DNA of 64,000 bases, from NCBI RefSeq assembly GCF_032337115.1, contig NZ_JAVXZY010000001.1, forward strand, positions 310,001 through 374,000, read 5' to 3'. The position numbers and the translations under genes are program-made. Origin of the DNA: Roseateles_C aquae (GTDB lineage: Bacteria; Pseudomonadota; Gammaproteobacteria; Burkholderiales; Burkholderiaceae_C). Shown piece by piece: positions 1 through 8,095 of the stretch; positions within the stretch are counted from its first letter, which is position 1; every line of letters starts with the position of its first letter. The notes under the pieces are model-generated. The model searched no databases and was not told the origin of the DNA. It saw nothing but the letters and a program-made list of their open reading frames with translations.

Positions 1-878
1 GCATCGTCAGCGAGCCCAAGGCCGGCAGCGCCCGCGCCACCCTGGGCGTGCTGATCATCGTTGGCGGCCCGCAGTACCGCGCCGGCAGCCACCGCCAGTT
101 TGTGCTGCAGGCGCGCCACTGGGCCTCAGCCGGTTACCCGGTGCTGCGCTTTGACTACCGCGGCATGGGCGACAGCGCCGGCATGCAGCGCGACTTTGAA
201 CGCGTCAGCAGCGATATCGGCGCGGCCATCAGCGCTTTCATGTCGGCCTGCCCGGATCTGGAGGGCGTCGTGCTCTGGGGGCTGTGCGATGCGGCCTCGG
301 CCGCCCTGCTCTACGTCCACGAGCACCGTGAGGATCGTCGTGTCAAGGCCTTGGCGCTGGCCAATCCTTGGGTGCGTACCGCACAGGGCCTGGCGCGCGC
401 GCAGGCCAAGCATTACTACCTGCAAAGGCTCAAGCAGCCCGAGTTCTGGCTCAAGCTGATCAAGGGCGGCGTGGGTCTGCAGGCGCTGCGCAGCCTGGGC
501 AGCAATCTGGCGGCCTTGCTCGGCCGCCCGGCGGCTGCGGCCGACGCAGGCGCGCCAGCCAGCGAGCGAGCTTTGGGCTTTCAGGATCGCATGGCGCTGG
601 GGCTGCGCCATTTCAAGGGCCGCAGCCTGCTCTTGCTCAGCGGCGAGGATCTGACCGCCCAGGAGTTTCTCGACCACAGCGCCGGCTCACCGGCCTGGAA
701 CGGTTTGCTGACGGCCAGCACGCTCAAGCGGGTTGACTTCAAAGACGCCGATCACACTTTTTCCGGCCCGGGCAGCTTGCAGGCCATGAACAGCGTTTGC
801 CTGGACTGGCTGCTGAGCCTGGGCAGGCCCGGGGCTGCCGTGTCCGACCCACCCTCTCTCGCCAAGGCCACCCGATGA
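1..878 (+). CDS. Exosortase A-associated alpha/beta hydrolase (hydrolase 1 type), 5' end cut by window edge
   Basis: The reading frame is open from base 3 to a TGA at 876-878, so the gene starts before the window; 291 residues are visible, near the roughly 275 of the family, so little is missing. The early segment VGGPQYRAGSHRQF and then GYPVLRFDYRGMGDSAG match the exosortase-system hydrolase family known as hydrolase 1 (TIGR03100 type). The nucleophile elbow reads WGLCDAAS, with Cys where serine hydrolases have Ser, and a late DADHTFSG supplies the likely catalytic His. The natural substrate is unknown; in other XrtA loci this gene sits beside an acyl-CoA ligase and a PLP-dependent decarboxylase, which would lie left of this window. 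It shares an ATGA stop/start overlap with the next gene, so the two are probably translationally coupled. Confidence 0.85.
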   Translation, partial: IVSEPKAGSARATLGVLIIVGGPQYRAGSHRQFVLQARHWASAGYPVLRFDYRGMGDSAGMQRDFERVSSDIGAAISAFMSACPDLEGVVLWGLCDAASAALLYVHEHREDRRVKALALANPWVRTAQGLARAQAKHYYLQRLKQPEFWLKLIKGGVGLQALRSLGSNLAALLGRPAAAADAGAPASERALGFQDRMALGLRHFKGRSLLLLSGEDLTAQEFLDHSAGSPAWNGLLTASTLKRVDFKDADHTFSGPGSLQAMNSVCLDWLLSLGRPGAAVSDPPSLAKATR

Positions 879-1591
879 ACGCTTTGACTCGCGCACGCAC
901 TGCTGCCTTGCCCCTGCTGCCGGCCCTGTTGGCTGCTGCGCTGCTGCCCAGTGCCGCACAAGCCCAGGTCAGCCCCGAGCTCTGCGGCCCGGTCTATGTG
1001 CAGGGCGACTTCGGGCCCTACGACTACCGCTATGACAAGGACAAGCTCGGCGTCGTCGAGCGCGCCCACTTCACCTCGGAGGTGGAGTTGCTGGTGCGCG
1101 GGCACAGCACGGCGCTGGTCGGCACCGATCTGAACTACACGCTGGCCAAGTTCCCCAATCACCATCGCGCGCTGCTGTCGATGCTCAATCTGGGCAAGAA
1201 GCTGAAGAGCGACCAGGTGCCGGGTGCGGCTCATCCGGTCGAGTGCTACTTCGAGCGCGCGCTGCGCTTCAAGCGAAACGACACCGTGGCGCGCATGCTC
1301 TACGTCCAGTACCTGATCGGCCGATCGCGCTTGGCCGAGGCGCAGGAGCAGGTGGACGAGGCCGCCCGCCACGCCGCCGGCAATGCGCTGACGCACTACA
1401 ACATCGGGCTCAGCTATTTCGAGCTGAAGGCCTACGACAAGGCGCTGACCCACGCCCACGAGGCGCTGAAGATCGGCTACACGAACCAAGGCCTGGTCGA
1501 ACGACTGAAGTCGGTGGGCCAGTGGCGCGAACCCGAGGCCGACAAGCCCACCGCTGCGGAACCCGCGGCATCAGCGGCCAGCGCGCCCTGA
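875..1591 (+). CDS. Secreted TPR-repeat protein of the polysaccharide locus
   Basis: 238 residues. The ATG at 875 overlaps the upstream TGA (ATGA) and opens a clear signal peptide ending ...LPSAAQA before QVSPELCGP, which is why this start is preferred over an in-frame one at 797. After a motif FGPYDYRYDK the middle of the protein (about residues 100-205) has helical pairs typical of tetratricopeptide repeats, with two to three units visible, for example NALTHYNIGLSYFELKAYDK. The C-terminal 20 residues are Ala/Pro-rich. It is predicted to be periplasmic or surface-exposed and to act as a protein-protein adaptor; no enzymatic motif is seen. Position between the hydrolase and EPS genes suggests a role in the exosortase/polysaccharide system, but the exact partner cannot be read from sequence. 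Confidence 0.75.
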   Translation: MNALTRARTAALPLLPALLAAALLPSAAQAQVSPELCGPVYVQGDFGPYDYRYDKDKLGVVERAHFTSEVELLVRGHSTALVGTDLNYTLAKFPNHHRALLSMLNLGKKLKSDQVPGAAHPVECYFERALRFKRNDTVARMLYVQYLIGRSRLAEAQEQVDEAARHAAGNALTHYNIGLSYFELKAYDKALTHAHEALKIGYTNQGLVERLKSVGQWREPEADKPTAAEPAASAASAP

Positions 1592-1655
1592 GCAAGCCCA
1601 CGGCCGAGCGCCCCAGATATCAGAACCCCAAAAGAAACACGGAGCTAGACCCGAT

Positions 1656-2840
1656 ATGTTGAGTGCAGCCAAGCAGATGCTTCGCAACTGGCGTGAACAA
1701 GCCGCGCTGAGCCCCGCCGCCAAAGCCGAGCTGGCACGTGACAAGCAGGGACTGCCGGCCAGCGACCCGGGCATCGAGCCGGCGGTGCGTGCCGCTGTCC
1801 AGTGGCTCAAGCGCGCGCAGGATGAATCGGCCACGCACGACGGTGGTGTTGCCCGCGACTACTCGCTGAACGAGGGCTGGGGCCCGTCCTACCCCGAGAC
1901 CACCGGCTACATCATCCCGACGATGATCGACTACGGCCAGCGCTATGGCGATCAGGATGCGATCGAGCGCGCCCGCCGCATGCTGGACTGGCTGGTGTCC
2001 ATCCAGTTCCCCGAAGGCGGCTTCATGGGCGGCAAGGTCAATGCCACGCTGCGCGTGCCGGTGACCTTCAACACCGGCCAGATCCTGATCGGTCTGGCGG
2101 CCGGCGCCAGCACCTTTGGCGATGCCTATCTGCAGCCCATGCACAAGGCGGCCGTCTGGCTGCGCGACTCGCTGGACGCCGATGGCTGCTGGCGCAAGCA
2201 CGCCACGCCTTTTGCCAAGGCCGGCGACAAGACCTACGAAACCCATGTGTCCTGGGGCCTGTTCGAGGCCGCCCGCGTGGCCCCCGGCAACGGCTATGCC
2301 GAGGCCGCGATGAAGCAGGTGCGCTGGGCGCTGACTCAGCAGCAGGCCAATGGCTGGCTGGCCAACTGCTGCCTGACCAACCCGGACACGCCGCTGACCC
2401 ACACGCTGGGCTATGCGCTGCGCGGCTTCATGGAAGCCCACCGCTTCAGCGGCGACGCTGATGTGCTGGCCCGTGCGATCAAGACGGCCGATGGCCTGCT
2501 CTCGGCGCTGCGCCCCGACGGCTTCCTGCCCGGCATGCTCAAGCCGGACTGGAGCGCGGCGGTGAGCTGGTCCTGCCTGACCGGCGAGGTGCAGATCGCG
2601 CACAGCTGGCTGATGCTGTTCGAGCTGACCGGCGAGCGCAAGTACCTGGAAGCGGCGCAGAAGGCCAACCGCTATGTGCGCCGTACGATGCGCCTGGATG
2701 GCCCGGCGGACCAGCTCGGCGCCGTCAAGGGCTCCTTCCCCGTCGATGGCGCTTACGGCCGCTGGCAGTACCTGAACTGGGCACCGAAGTTCATGATCGA
2801 CGCCAATCTGCTCGAACTGGACATCTCGCGCCGTGGCTGA
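1656..2840 (+). CDS. Predicted alpha/alpha-barrel (six-hairpin type) carbohydrate-active protein
   Basis: 394 residues, no signal peptide and no membrane segment. A GGAG lies 11 bases before the ATG. The sequence contains regularly spaced helical hairpins with aromatic/Gly turns, such as GWGPSYPETTGYIIPTM (about residues 74-90), a pattern seen in proteins with an (alpha/alpha)6 toroid: glycoside hydrolases, epimerases and lyases acting on polysaccharides. I do not recognise a named family with assigned activity. Its stop overlaps the GTG start of the next gene by 8 bases. By context it may trim or epimerise the exopolysaccharide on the cytoplasmic side; an inactive, scaffold-like member is also possible. 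Confidence 0.65.
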   Translation: MLSAAKQMLRNWREQAALSPAAKAELARDKQGLPASDPGIEPAVRAAVQWLKRAQDESATHDGGVARDYSLNEGWGPSYPETTGYIIPTMIDYGQRYGDQDAIERARRMLDWLVSIQFPEGGFMGGKVNATLRVPVTFNTGQILIGLAAGASTFGDAYLQPMHKAAVWLRDSLDADGCWRKHATPFAKAGDKTYETHVSWGLFEAARVAPGNGYAEAAMKQVRWALTQQQANGWLANCCLTNPDTPLTHTLGYALRGFMEAHRFSGDADVLARAIKTADGLLSALRPDGFLPGMLKPDWSAAVSWSCLTGEVQIAHSWLMLFELTGERKYLEAAQKANRYVRRTMRLDGPADQLGAVKGSFPVDGAYGRWQYLNWAPKFMIDANLLELDISRRG

Positions 2841-3798
2841 TTTCATCCAGGCGCTGAAGCGCGCCGTCAAGAAGGTTCTCGCCGCCCGCCATGCCAAGCA
2901 GCGTGAGGCCGCGTTGCGCGCCGAAGCGCCGCACATCGACCGAGCCACCATCGTGCAGGGACTGCGCGCCATGGGCATAGGGCCCGGCGACATCGTCATG
3001 CTGCATTCCTCGCTGAAGAGCCTGGGATTTGTCGAGGGTGGCCCGCGCGAGGTGCTGGAGGCCGTCTACGAGGCGATCAGCCCCGGCGGCACCCTGGTTG
3101 TGCCCACCTACTACCTGCCCGGCGGCACGATCTACAACACCTGCAAGATGACGGACTATGTGTTCGACCCGCGCGTGCACGGTTCGAACCTGGGCGCCCT
3201 GCCCGCGGCGTTCCTGACCCTGCCGGGCATCGAGCGCAGCATCCACCCGACCCACTCGGTCTCGGCCATCGGCCCGCGCGCCAAGGAGATCGTCGGCAGC
3301 CACCATCTGGCGCCCTCGGTGTTCGGCGAGGGCTCGCCCTGGGAACGCTGCCTGAGCCTGAACGCCAAGGTGCTGGGCCTGGGCATCAGCATGGGCCCGG
3401 TGACCTTCTACCATCTGCTCGAAGACCGGATGCTGGAGCGCTTCCCGCTGCCGGTGCGCATGAGCGAGACCTACCAGATGCCCTGCCGCGATTGGCAAGG
3501 CCATCTGGTCCAGGTACCGGTGACGCCGCTGGACCCGATCTATATGCCGCAGCGCATCGACCACAAATCGCGCGCCGACCTGCGCCAGTTCTACTACGAG
3601 GAATTCAGCCGTGCCGGCCTGCTCAAGGCCGGCAAGGTGGGCGAGGCGCGCTCCTGGTGGATTCCGGCGCAGGATTTCTACGCCCATCTCGAAACGCTGG
3701 CCGGCCGCGGCCTGACCATCTATGCCACGGCCGAGCAGCTGCAGGCGGCTGCTGCCGCGCACGCGACCACTGCTAACACGACGAGTACGCAGGCATGA
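2833..3798 (+). CDS. AAC(3)-fold N-acetyltransferase of the EPS locus
   Basis: 321 residues starting at a GTG that overlaps the upstream stop. The Antibiotic_NAT fold is evident: HSSLKSLG at residues 58-65, the core HPTHSVSAIG at 138-147, FGEGSPWERC at 164-173 and TFYHLLED at 191-198. Family members transfer acetyl from acetyl-CoA to an amino group; the classical substrates are aminoglycosides, but many homologues in polysaccharide loci are thought to act on amino sugars. The setting between an EPS protein and a flippase, with a 4-base ATGA overlap to the latter, makes sugar or lipid-linked glycan acetylation the more likely job. The acceptor is not predictable from sequence. Confidence 0.85.
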   Translation: MADFIQALKRAVKKVLAARHAKQREAALRAEAPHIDRATIVQGLRAMGIGPGDIVMLHSSLKSLGFVEGGPREVLEAVYEAISPGGTLVVPTYYLPGGTIYNTCKMTDYVFDPRVHGSNLGALPAAFLTLPGIERSIHPTHSVSAIGPRAKEIVGSHHLAPSVFGEGSPWERCLSLNAKVLGLGISMGPVTFYHLLEDRMLERFPLPVRMSETYQMPCRDWQGHLVQVPVTPLDPIYMPQRIDHKSRADLRQFYYEEFSRAGLLKAGKVGEARSWWIPAQDFYAHLETLAGRGLTIYATAEQLQAAAAAHATTANTTSTQA

Positions 3799-5240
3799 GC
3801 GACGGCAGTCTGCGCACCCAGGTGCTGTCCGGCCTGCGCTGGACAGCGGGCGCCCGCCTGGTCAGCCAGCTCTTCACCTGGGCGATGACGCTGCTGGTCA
3901 TCCGCCTGCTGGCGCCGGCCGATTACGGCCTGCTGGCGATGGCGAACGTGTTTGTCGCCTTCCTGATGCTGATGTCGGAAATCGGCCTGGGCCTGTCCAT
4001 CGTGCAGGCCGACAAGGTCGACCGCCAGCAGCTGCGCCAGGTCTTCGGCCTGGTGATCTCGGCCAATGCCCTGCTCTTCGTGCTGCTGGTGGCCACAGCG
4101 CCGCTGATTGCCAGCTTCTTCGATGAACCGCGCCTGGCCAAGGTGATCTGGGCGCTGGCGCTGCAGTTCCCGCTGGTGGCACTGATCTCCTTGCCGCGCT
4201 CGCTGCTGGAACGGGCAATGAACTTCCGCACCGCCTCGGTGCTGGAAGCCGCCTCGGCGGTGGTCAGCGGTGTGGTCGTGCTCGTGCTGGCCTATACCGG
4301 GCATGGCGTCTGGTCACTGGTCTGGGGCAGCCTGGCCGGCACGGCGCTGCGTGCCGCCGGTTTCATGTGGCTGTCGCCGATGCACGTGAGCCCGAGCTTT
4401 TCGCTCGCCGGCATGCGCCACTTCGTCTCCTTCGGCGGCCAGGTCACGCTGGCGCGGATGCTGTGGTTCTTCTACTCGCAGATGGACACCTTTCTGGTCG
4501 GCAAGCTGCTGGGTAAGGAGCCGCTGGGCGTCTACTCGGTGTCCATGCATCTGGCCGGCCTGCCGGTGCAGCGCATCTCCTCGGTGTTGAACCAGGTGGC
4601 CATGCCGGCCTTCTCGCGCTTGCAAGGCGACCCGGACGCCGCCGGCGCCCACTTCATGACCGCCGCCCGGCTGATGGCGCTGCTGTCCTTCCCGATTTCG
4701 TTCGCGATGTCGGCGCTGGCGCCCGAGCTGGTCGCCATCCTGATGGGCGATCAGTGGCATAGCGCGGTGATGCCGCTGCAGCTGCTGTGCCTGCTGATGC
4801 CGCTGCGCATGCTGTCCAGCATGGTGCCGGCCGCCGTGCAGGGCATGGGCCACCCGAAGATCTCGGTGCTGAACCAGCTCTCGGCCTGCATCGTCATGCC
4901 CATTGCTTTCGTGATCGGCTCGCACTGGGGTCTGTTCGGCGTCAGCATGGCCTGGCTGATCGCCTTTCCGCTGGTGTTGCTGGGCAATCTGATCCGCGCC
5001 CTGCCGGTGCTGAATCTGCGCGTCTGGCAGTTGGCCAGCAGCCAGTTGCCGGCCACCGTCTGTGCCACCGCGCTATGGGTCGCCAGCACGGCGCTGCACC
5101 CCTTGATCGAGCAATGGCCGGCCTTTGTGCGCCTGTGCCTGCTGGGTGCAGCCGGCGTGGCCGTCTATCTGCTGGGCACCTTGCTGATCAACCGCGCCGG
5201 CGCCGTCGAGGCCTGGCAGATGCTGAGGAAGCGCAAGTGA
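3795..5240 (+). CDS. Wzx-type polysaccharide flippase (MOP superfamily)
   Basis: 481 residues, strongly hydrophobic throughout, with the number of hydrophobic stretches expected for about 14 transmembrane helices. The N-terminus SGLRWTAGARLVSQLFTWAM followed by RLLAPADYGLLAMANVFV is characteristic of the polysaccharide-synthesis/oligosaccharide-flippase branch of the MOP exporters. The predicted role is transfer of undecaprenyl-linked repeat units from the inner to the outer leaflet of the cytoplasmic membrane. The ATG sits in an ATGA overlap with the acetyltransferase upstream, and its TGA overlaps the GTG of the acyltransferase downstream, so it lies inside a tightly packed operon. Confidence 0.9.
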   Translation: MSDGSLRTQVLSGLRWTAGARLVSQLFTWAMTLLVIRLLAPADYGLLAMANVFVAFLMLMSEIGLGLSIVQADKVDRQQLRQVFGLVISANALLFVLLVATAPLIASFFDEPRLAKVIWALALQFPLVALISLPRSLLERAMNFRTASVLEAASAVVSGVVVLVLAYTGHGVWSLVWGSLAGTALRAAGFMWLSPMHVSPSFSLAGMRHFVSFGGQVTLARMLWFFYSQMDTFLVGKLLGKEPLGVYSVSMHLAGLPVQRISSVLNQVAMPAFSRLQGDPDAAGAHFMTAARLMALLSFPISFAMSALAPELVAILMGDQWHSAVMPLQLLCLLMPLRMLSSMVPAAVQGMGHPKISVLNQLSACIVMPIAFVIGSHWGLFGVSMAWLIAFPLVLLGNLIRALPVLNLRVWQLASSQLPATVCATALWVASTALHPLIEQWPAFVRLCLLGAAGVAVYLLGTLLINRAGAVEAWQMLRKRK

Positions 5241-6562
5241 GTGTGGCGCGCGATGCGGCGATGTTGCCGCCGAAGAAGCTCGATGCGGTCGAAGCCGCGC
5301 GCGGCCTGTGCGCCAGCTATGTGGTGCTGGCCCATGTCTTCCAGATCATCGGCTACCGCTACGACTGGAAGCCCGAGTGGCCGCTGCTGGTCAATCTGTG
5401 CTCGGGCTATGCCCACGAGGCGGTGCTGTTCTTCTTCCTGCTCTCGGGCTTCAGCATCCACTATGTGAATGTCGACCGTTCGCTGAGCCGCTGGGCTGAG
5501 GTGCGCCACTACCTCTATCTGCGCTGGCGGCGGGTTTATCCGATCTTTGCCGTCACCGTGCTGGGCATCCTCGGGCTGTACGGTCTGGGCCTGGCGCTGC
5601 AGTTGCCGCATTACGAAAAGATCTGGCGCACGCTGGACTGGCGCGAAGTCTGGGCGACACTGGGCTTTGTGGTCGACCGGGTCTATGTCTGCGGCCACTG
5701 GTTCGAGCCCATGCCGACCAATCCGCCCTTCTGGTCGCTCTCCTACGAGATGAGCTACTACCTGATCTACCCGCTGTTTCATGCGCTGCGCCGGCGCATC
5801 GGCATCGGGCGGGCCACGATCGCGGGCGTGGCGCTGAGCCTCTCCGCGGGGGCCTGGAATCTGCATGACTGCGGCCATGTCAGCAATGTGCTGTCGCTGT
5901 ACGGCTACTGGTGCCTGGGCGCCTGGGTGGCCGAGCATGTGCGTCGCGGCCAGCTGATTCAGTACCCCCGCAGCCTGAGCTATCTGTCGCCCTTCATCGG
6001 CGTCGTCCTGGTCTGGACCTTCAGCGAATCGCGACTGTCCGACTACGACGGTCTGCCCTGGGTGTTTGTGCTGCTGCCGCTCTTGGCCTATCCGGTCACC
6101 GTCGGCCAACGCCAGCGGCTCAACGGGCGCCAACAGGGCTGGATCTGGGCCACGGGCACGGCCCTGGTGCTGGCCGTCCTGCTGCTGGGCCGCTACAAGG
6201 AACTGGCCGTGAACATGACCATGTTCAACCAGCGCCTGGTGCTGTTCTGGGCGGCGTGGACGCTGCTGCTCGGTGCCGACGGCAGCGCCTGGCTGAGCCG
6301 TTTCGCCGACACTGCGATCAAGCGCATTGCCTGGCTGGGCGGCATCTCCTACGCGCTCTACCTGGTGCATTACCCGCTGCTGGTGTTTGCGCGCGAGGCC
6401 GTCACCGGCATGGGTGCTGCCAAACACTGGGCGCTGCTGGTACTGCCATTGGTGCTGGGCTTGGCCTATCTGCTGGAGAAGCAGTTGCAGCCGCGCATCG
6501 TGACGCTGATGGAAACCCTGCTGGGCCGCCCGCGCGAGGCCACCCTGTCGATCAAGAACTAG
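5237..6562 (+). CDS. Integral-membrane acyltransferase (acyltransferase family 3)
   Basis: 441 residues from a GTG that overlaps the flippase stop (GTGA); an ATG eight codons later at 5261 is the alternative. Opening LDAVEAARGLCASYVVLAH, then HEAVLFFFLLSGFSIHY and the loop YLRWRRVYPIFAV are the conserved landmarks of acyltransferase family 3, including the His in the first helix region and the Arg-rich RxxR..P loop. About ten transmembrane helices are expected. These enzymes O-acetylate or O-acylate surface sugars using a cytoplasmic acyl-CoA. Together with the preceding AAC(3)-like gene it predicts an acylated exopolysaccharide. Confidence 0.88.
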   Translation: MSVARDAAMLPPKKLDAVEAARGLCASYVVLAHVFQIIGYRYDWKPEWPLLVNLCSGYAHEAVLFFFLLSGFSIHYVNVDRSLSRWAEVRHYLYLRWRRVYPIFAVTVLGILGLYGLGLALQLPHYEKIWRTLDWREVWATLGFVVDRVYVCGHWFEPMPTNPPFWSLSYEMSYYLIYPLFHALRRRIGIGRATIAGVALSLSAGAWNLHDCGHVSNVLSLYGYWCLGAWVAEHVRRGQLIQYPRSLSYLSPFIGVVLVWTFSESRLSDYDGLPWVFVLLPLLAYPVTVGQRQRLNGRQQGWIWATGTALVLAVLLLGRYKELAVNMTMFNQRLVLFWAAWTLLLGADGSAWLSRFADTAIKRIAWLGGISYALYLVHYPLLVFAREAVTGMGAAKHWALLVLPLVLGLAYLLEKQLQPRIVTLMETLLGRPREATLSIKN

Positions 6563-6582
6563 AGCTCGAAAGTCTTTCGTCC

Positions 6583-7833
6583 ATGAAACGCCTGCTGATG
6601 ATTGCCTACCATTTCCCGCCGCTGGCAGGCAGCAGCGGGATTCAGCGCACGCTGCGCCTGGTGCAGCAGCTGCCGCAGTTCGGCTGGCAGCCGCTGGTGC
6701 TGACGGTGCGCCCCGAGGCCTATGAGCGCTGCAGCGACGATATGCTGGCCGATGTGCCGGCAGGCACCGTCGTCAAACGCTCCTTCGCGCTGGACGCCTC
6801 GCGTGACCTGGCCATCAAGGGCCGCTATATCGGCGCGCTGGCCCGGCCGGACCGCTGGATGAGCTGGCGCTGGTTTGGCGTTGGCGATGCAATGCGCCTG
6901 ATCCGCGAACACAAGGCCGATGCGATCTGGTCGACCTACCCGATTGCCAGCGCCCACAGCATTGGCGCTGCGGTGCAGGCCCGCTCGGGTCTGCCCTGGG
7001 TGGCCGATTTCCGCGACCCAATGGCTCAGCCGGACTACCCGCCCGATCCGATCACCCGACAGAAATTCCTCGATATCGAGGCCCGCATCGCCGCGCAAGC
7101 CGCGCTGATGACCTTCACCACGCCCTCGGCGCTGCGCGACTATCAAGGCCGCTACAGCGCCGCCGCCTCGCGCATGGCCCTGCTGGAGAACGGCTACGAC
7201 GAAGGCAGCTTTGCCGGCGCCGAGAACCAGCCCCGCCGCGCCTTGAACGACGACGCGCTGACGCTGCTGCACAGCGGCATCGTCTACCCCTGGGAACGCG
7301 ATCCGACCCAGCTGATGGCGGCCATGCGCCTGCTGCTCGATCGCGGCGTGCTACAGCCGGGCAAGCCGGCGCGCAATATCAAGCTGCGTTTCCGCGCCTC
7401 GGTGCATGACGATTTGATTCAGCGGCTGGCCGCCGAACACGGCGTCAGTGCCCATGTCGAGACCCTGCCGCCTGTCGGCTACAAGGATGCCCTGGCCGAG
7501 ATGCTCAATGCCGACGGCCTGATGCTGCTACAGGCCGACAACTGCAATGCGCAAATCCCTGCCAAGGCCTACGAATACCTGCGCGCCGGCCGACCCATCT
7601 TCTGCCTGACCGACCGCGCCGGCGACACCGCTGCCGTGCTGCGCAAGGCCGGCGTGCAAAGCCAGTTCCAGCTCAACGAGGCCGAAGACATCGCTCGCGG
7701 CCTGAGCCTGTTCCTCGATGAGCAGGCCCGCCAGCGCGAGCTCTGCGCTGATGCCGCTGGCGTTGCCCAAGCCTCCCGGCTGGCGCGCACGCGGGAATTT
7801 GCGGCCATGCTTGACGGCTTGGTGAAGCGCTGA
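6583..7833 (+). CDS. Family 4-like glycosyltransferase
   Basis: 416 residues starting MKRLLMIAYHFPPLAGSSGI at an ATG 20 bases after the acyltransferase stop. The first 50 residues carry the glycine-rich acceptor-side loop of GT-B enzymes; the second half holds GYKDALAEMLNADGLMLLQ and the donor-side segment IPAKAYEYLRAGRPIFCLTD, typical for GT4-like transferases. The protein is soluble or peripherally membrane-bound. It probably adds a sugar to the lipid-linked repeat unit; donor and linkage are unknown. It closes the plus-strand EPS block; no strong terminator hairpin was found directly after its stop. Confidence 0.82.
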   Translation: MKRLLMIAYHFPPLAGSSGIQRTLRLVQQLPQFGWQPLVLTVRPEAYERCSDDMLADVPAGTVVKRSFALDASRDLAIKGRYIGALARPDRWMSWRWFGVGDAMRLIREHKADAIWSTYPIASAHSIGAAVQARSGLPWVADFRDPMAQPDYPPDPITRQKFLDIEARIAAQAALMTFTTPSALRDYQGRYSAAASRMALLENGYDEGSFAGAENQPRRALNDDALTLLHSGIVYPWERDPTQLMAAMRLLLDRGVLQPGKPARNIKLRFRASVHDDLIQRLAAEHGVSAHVETLPPVGYKDALAEMLNADGLMLLQADNCNAQIPAKAYEYLRAGRPIFCLTDRAGDTAAVLRKAGVQSQFQLNEAEDIARGLSLFLDEQARQRELCADAAGVAQASRLARTREFAAMLDGLVKR

Positions 7834-8095
7834 GGTCACTCCGAGCCGGCCGGTGAACGGTGCTTCTCGCTGTACCGGTGACGACGACCAACAGATCGGT
7901 TAGCACAGGCCTTGCCATGCGACAAGCTGCCAGCCCCGACAGAAGACGATCAGCACCGGCCTACCTAGACTGGATTGGCCCGCCGAGCTTCATCGTGGCC
8001 CCAAGGTCTTCGAGTCAAAGAGCAAGACAGCAATAGGGGTATTGGGTGATCGGCGGCCCAATCGGTCAAAGCCTCTTTCGTGAAAGCCCGTCGCC

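Noticed and set aside
2833..3798. Aminoglycoside resistance gene
   Set aside because: The fold is that of AAC(3), but the gene is embedded with 4- and 8-base overlaps in a polysaccharide operon and there is no sign of mobility.
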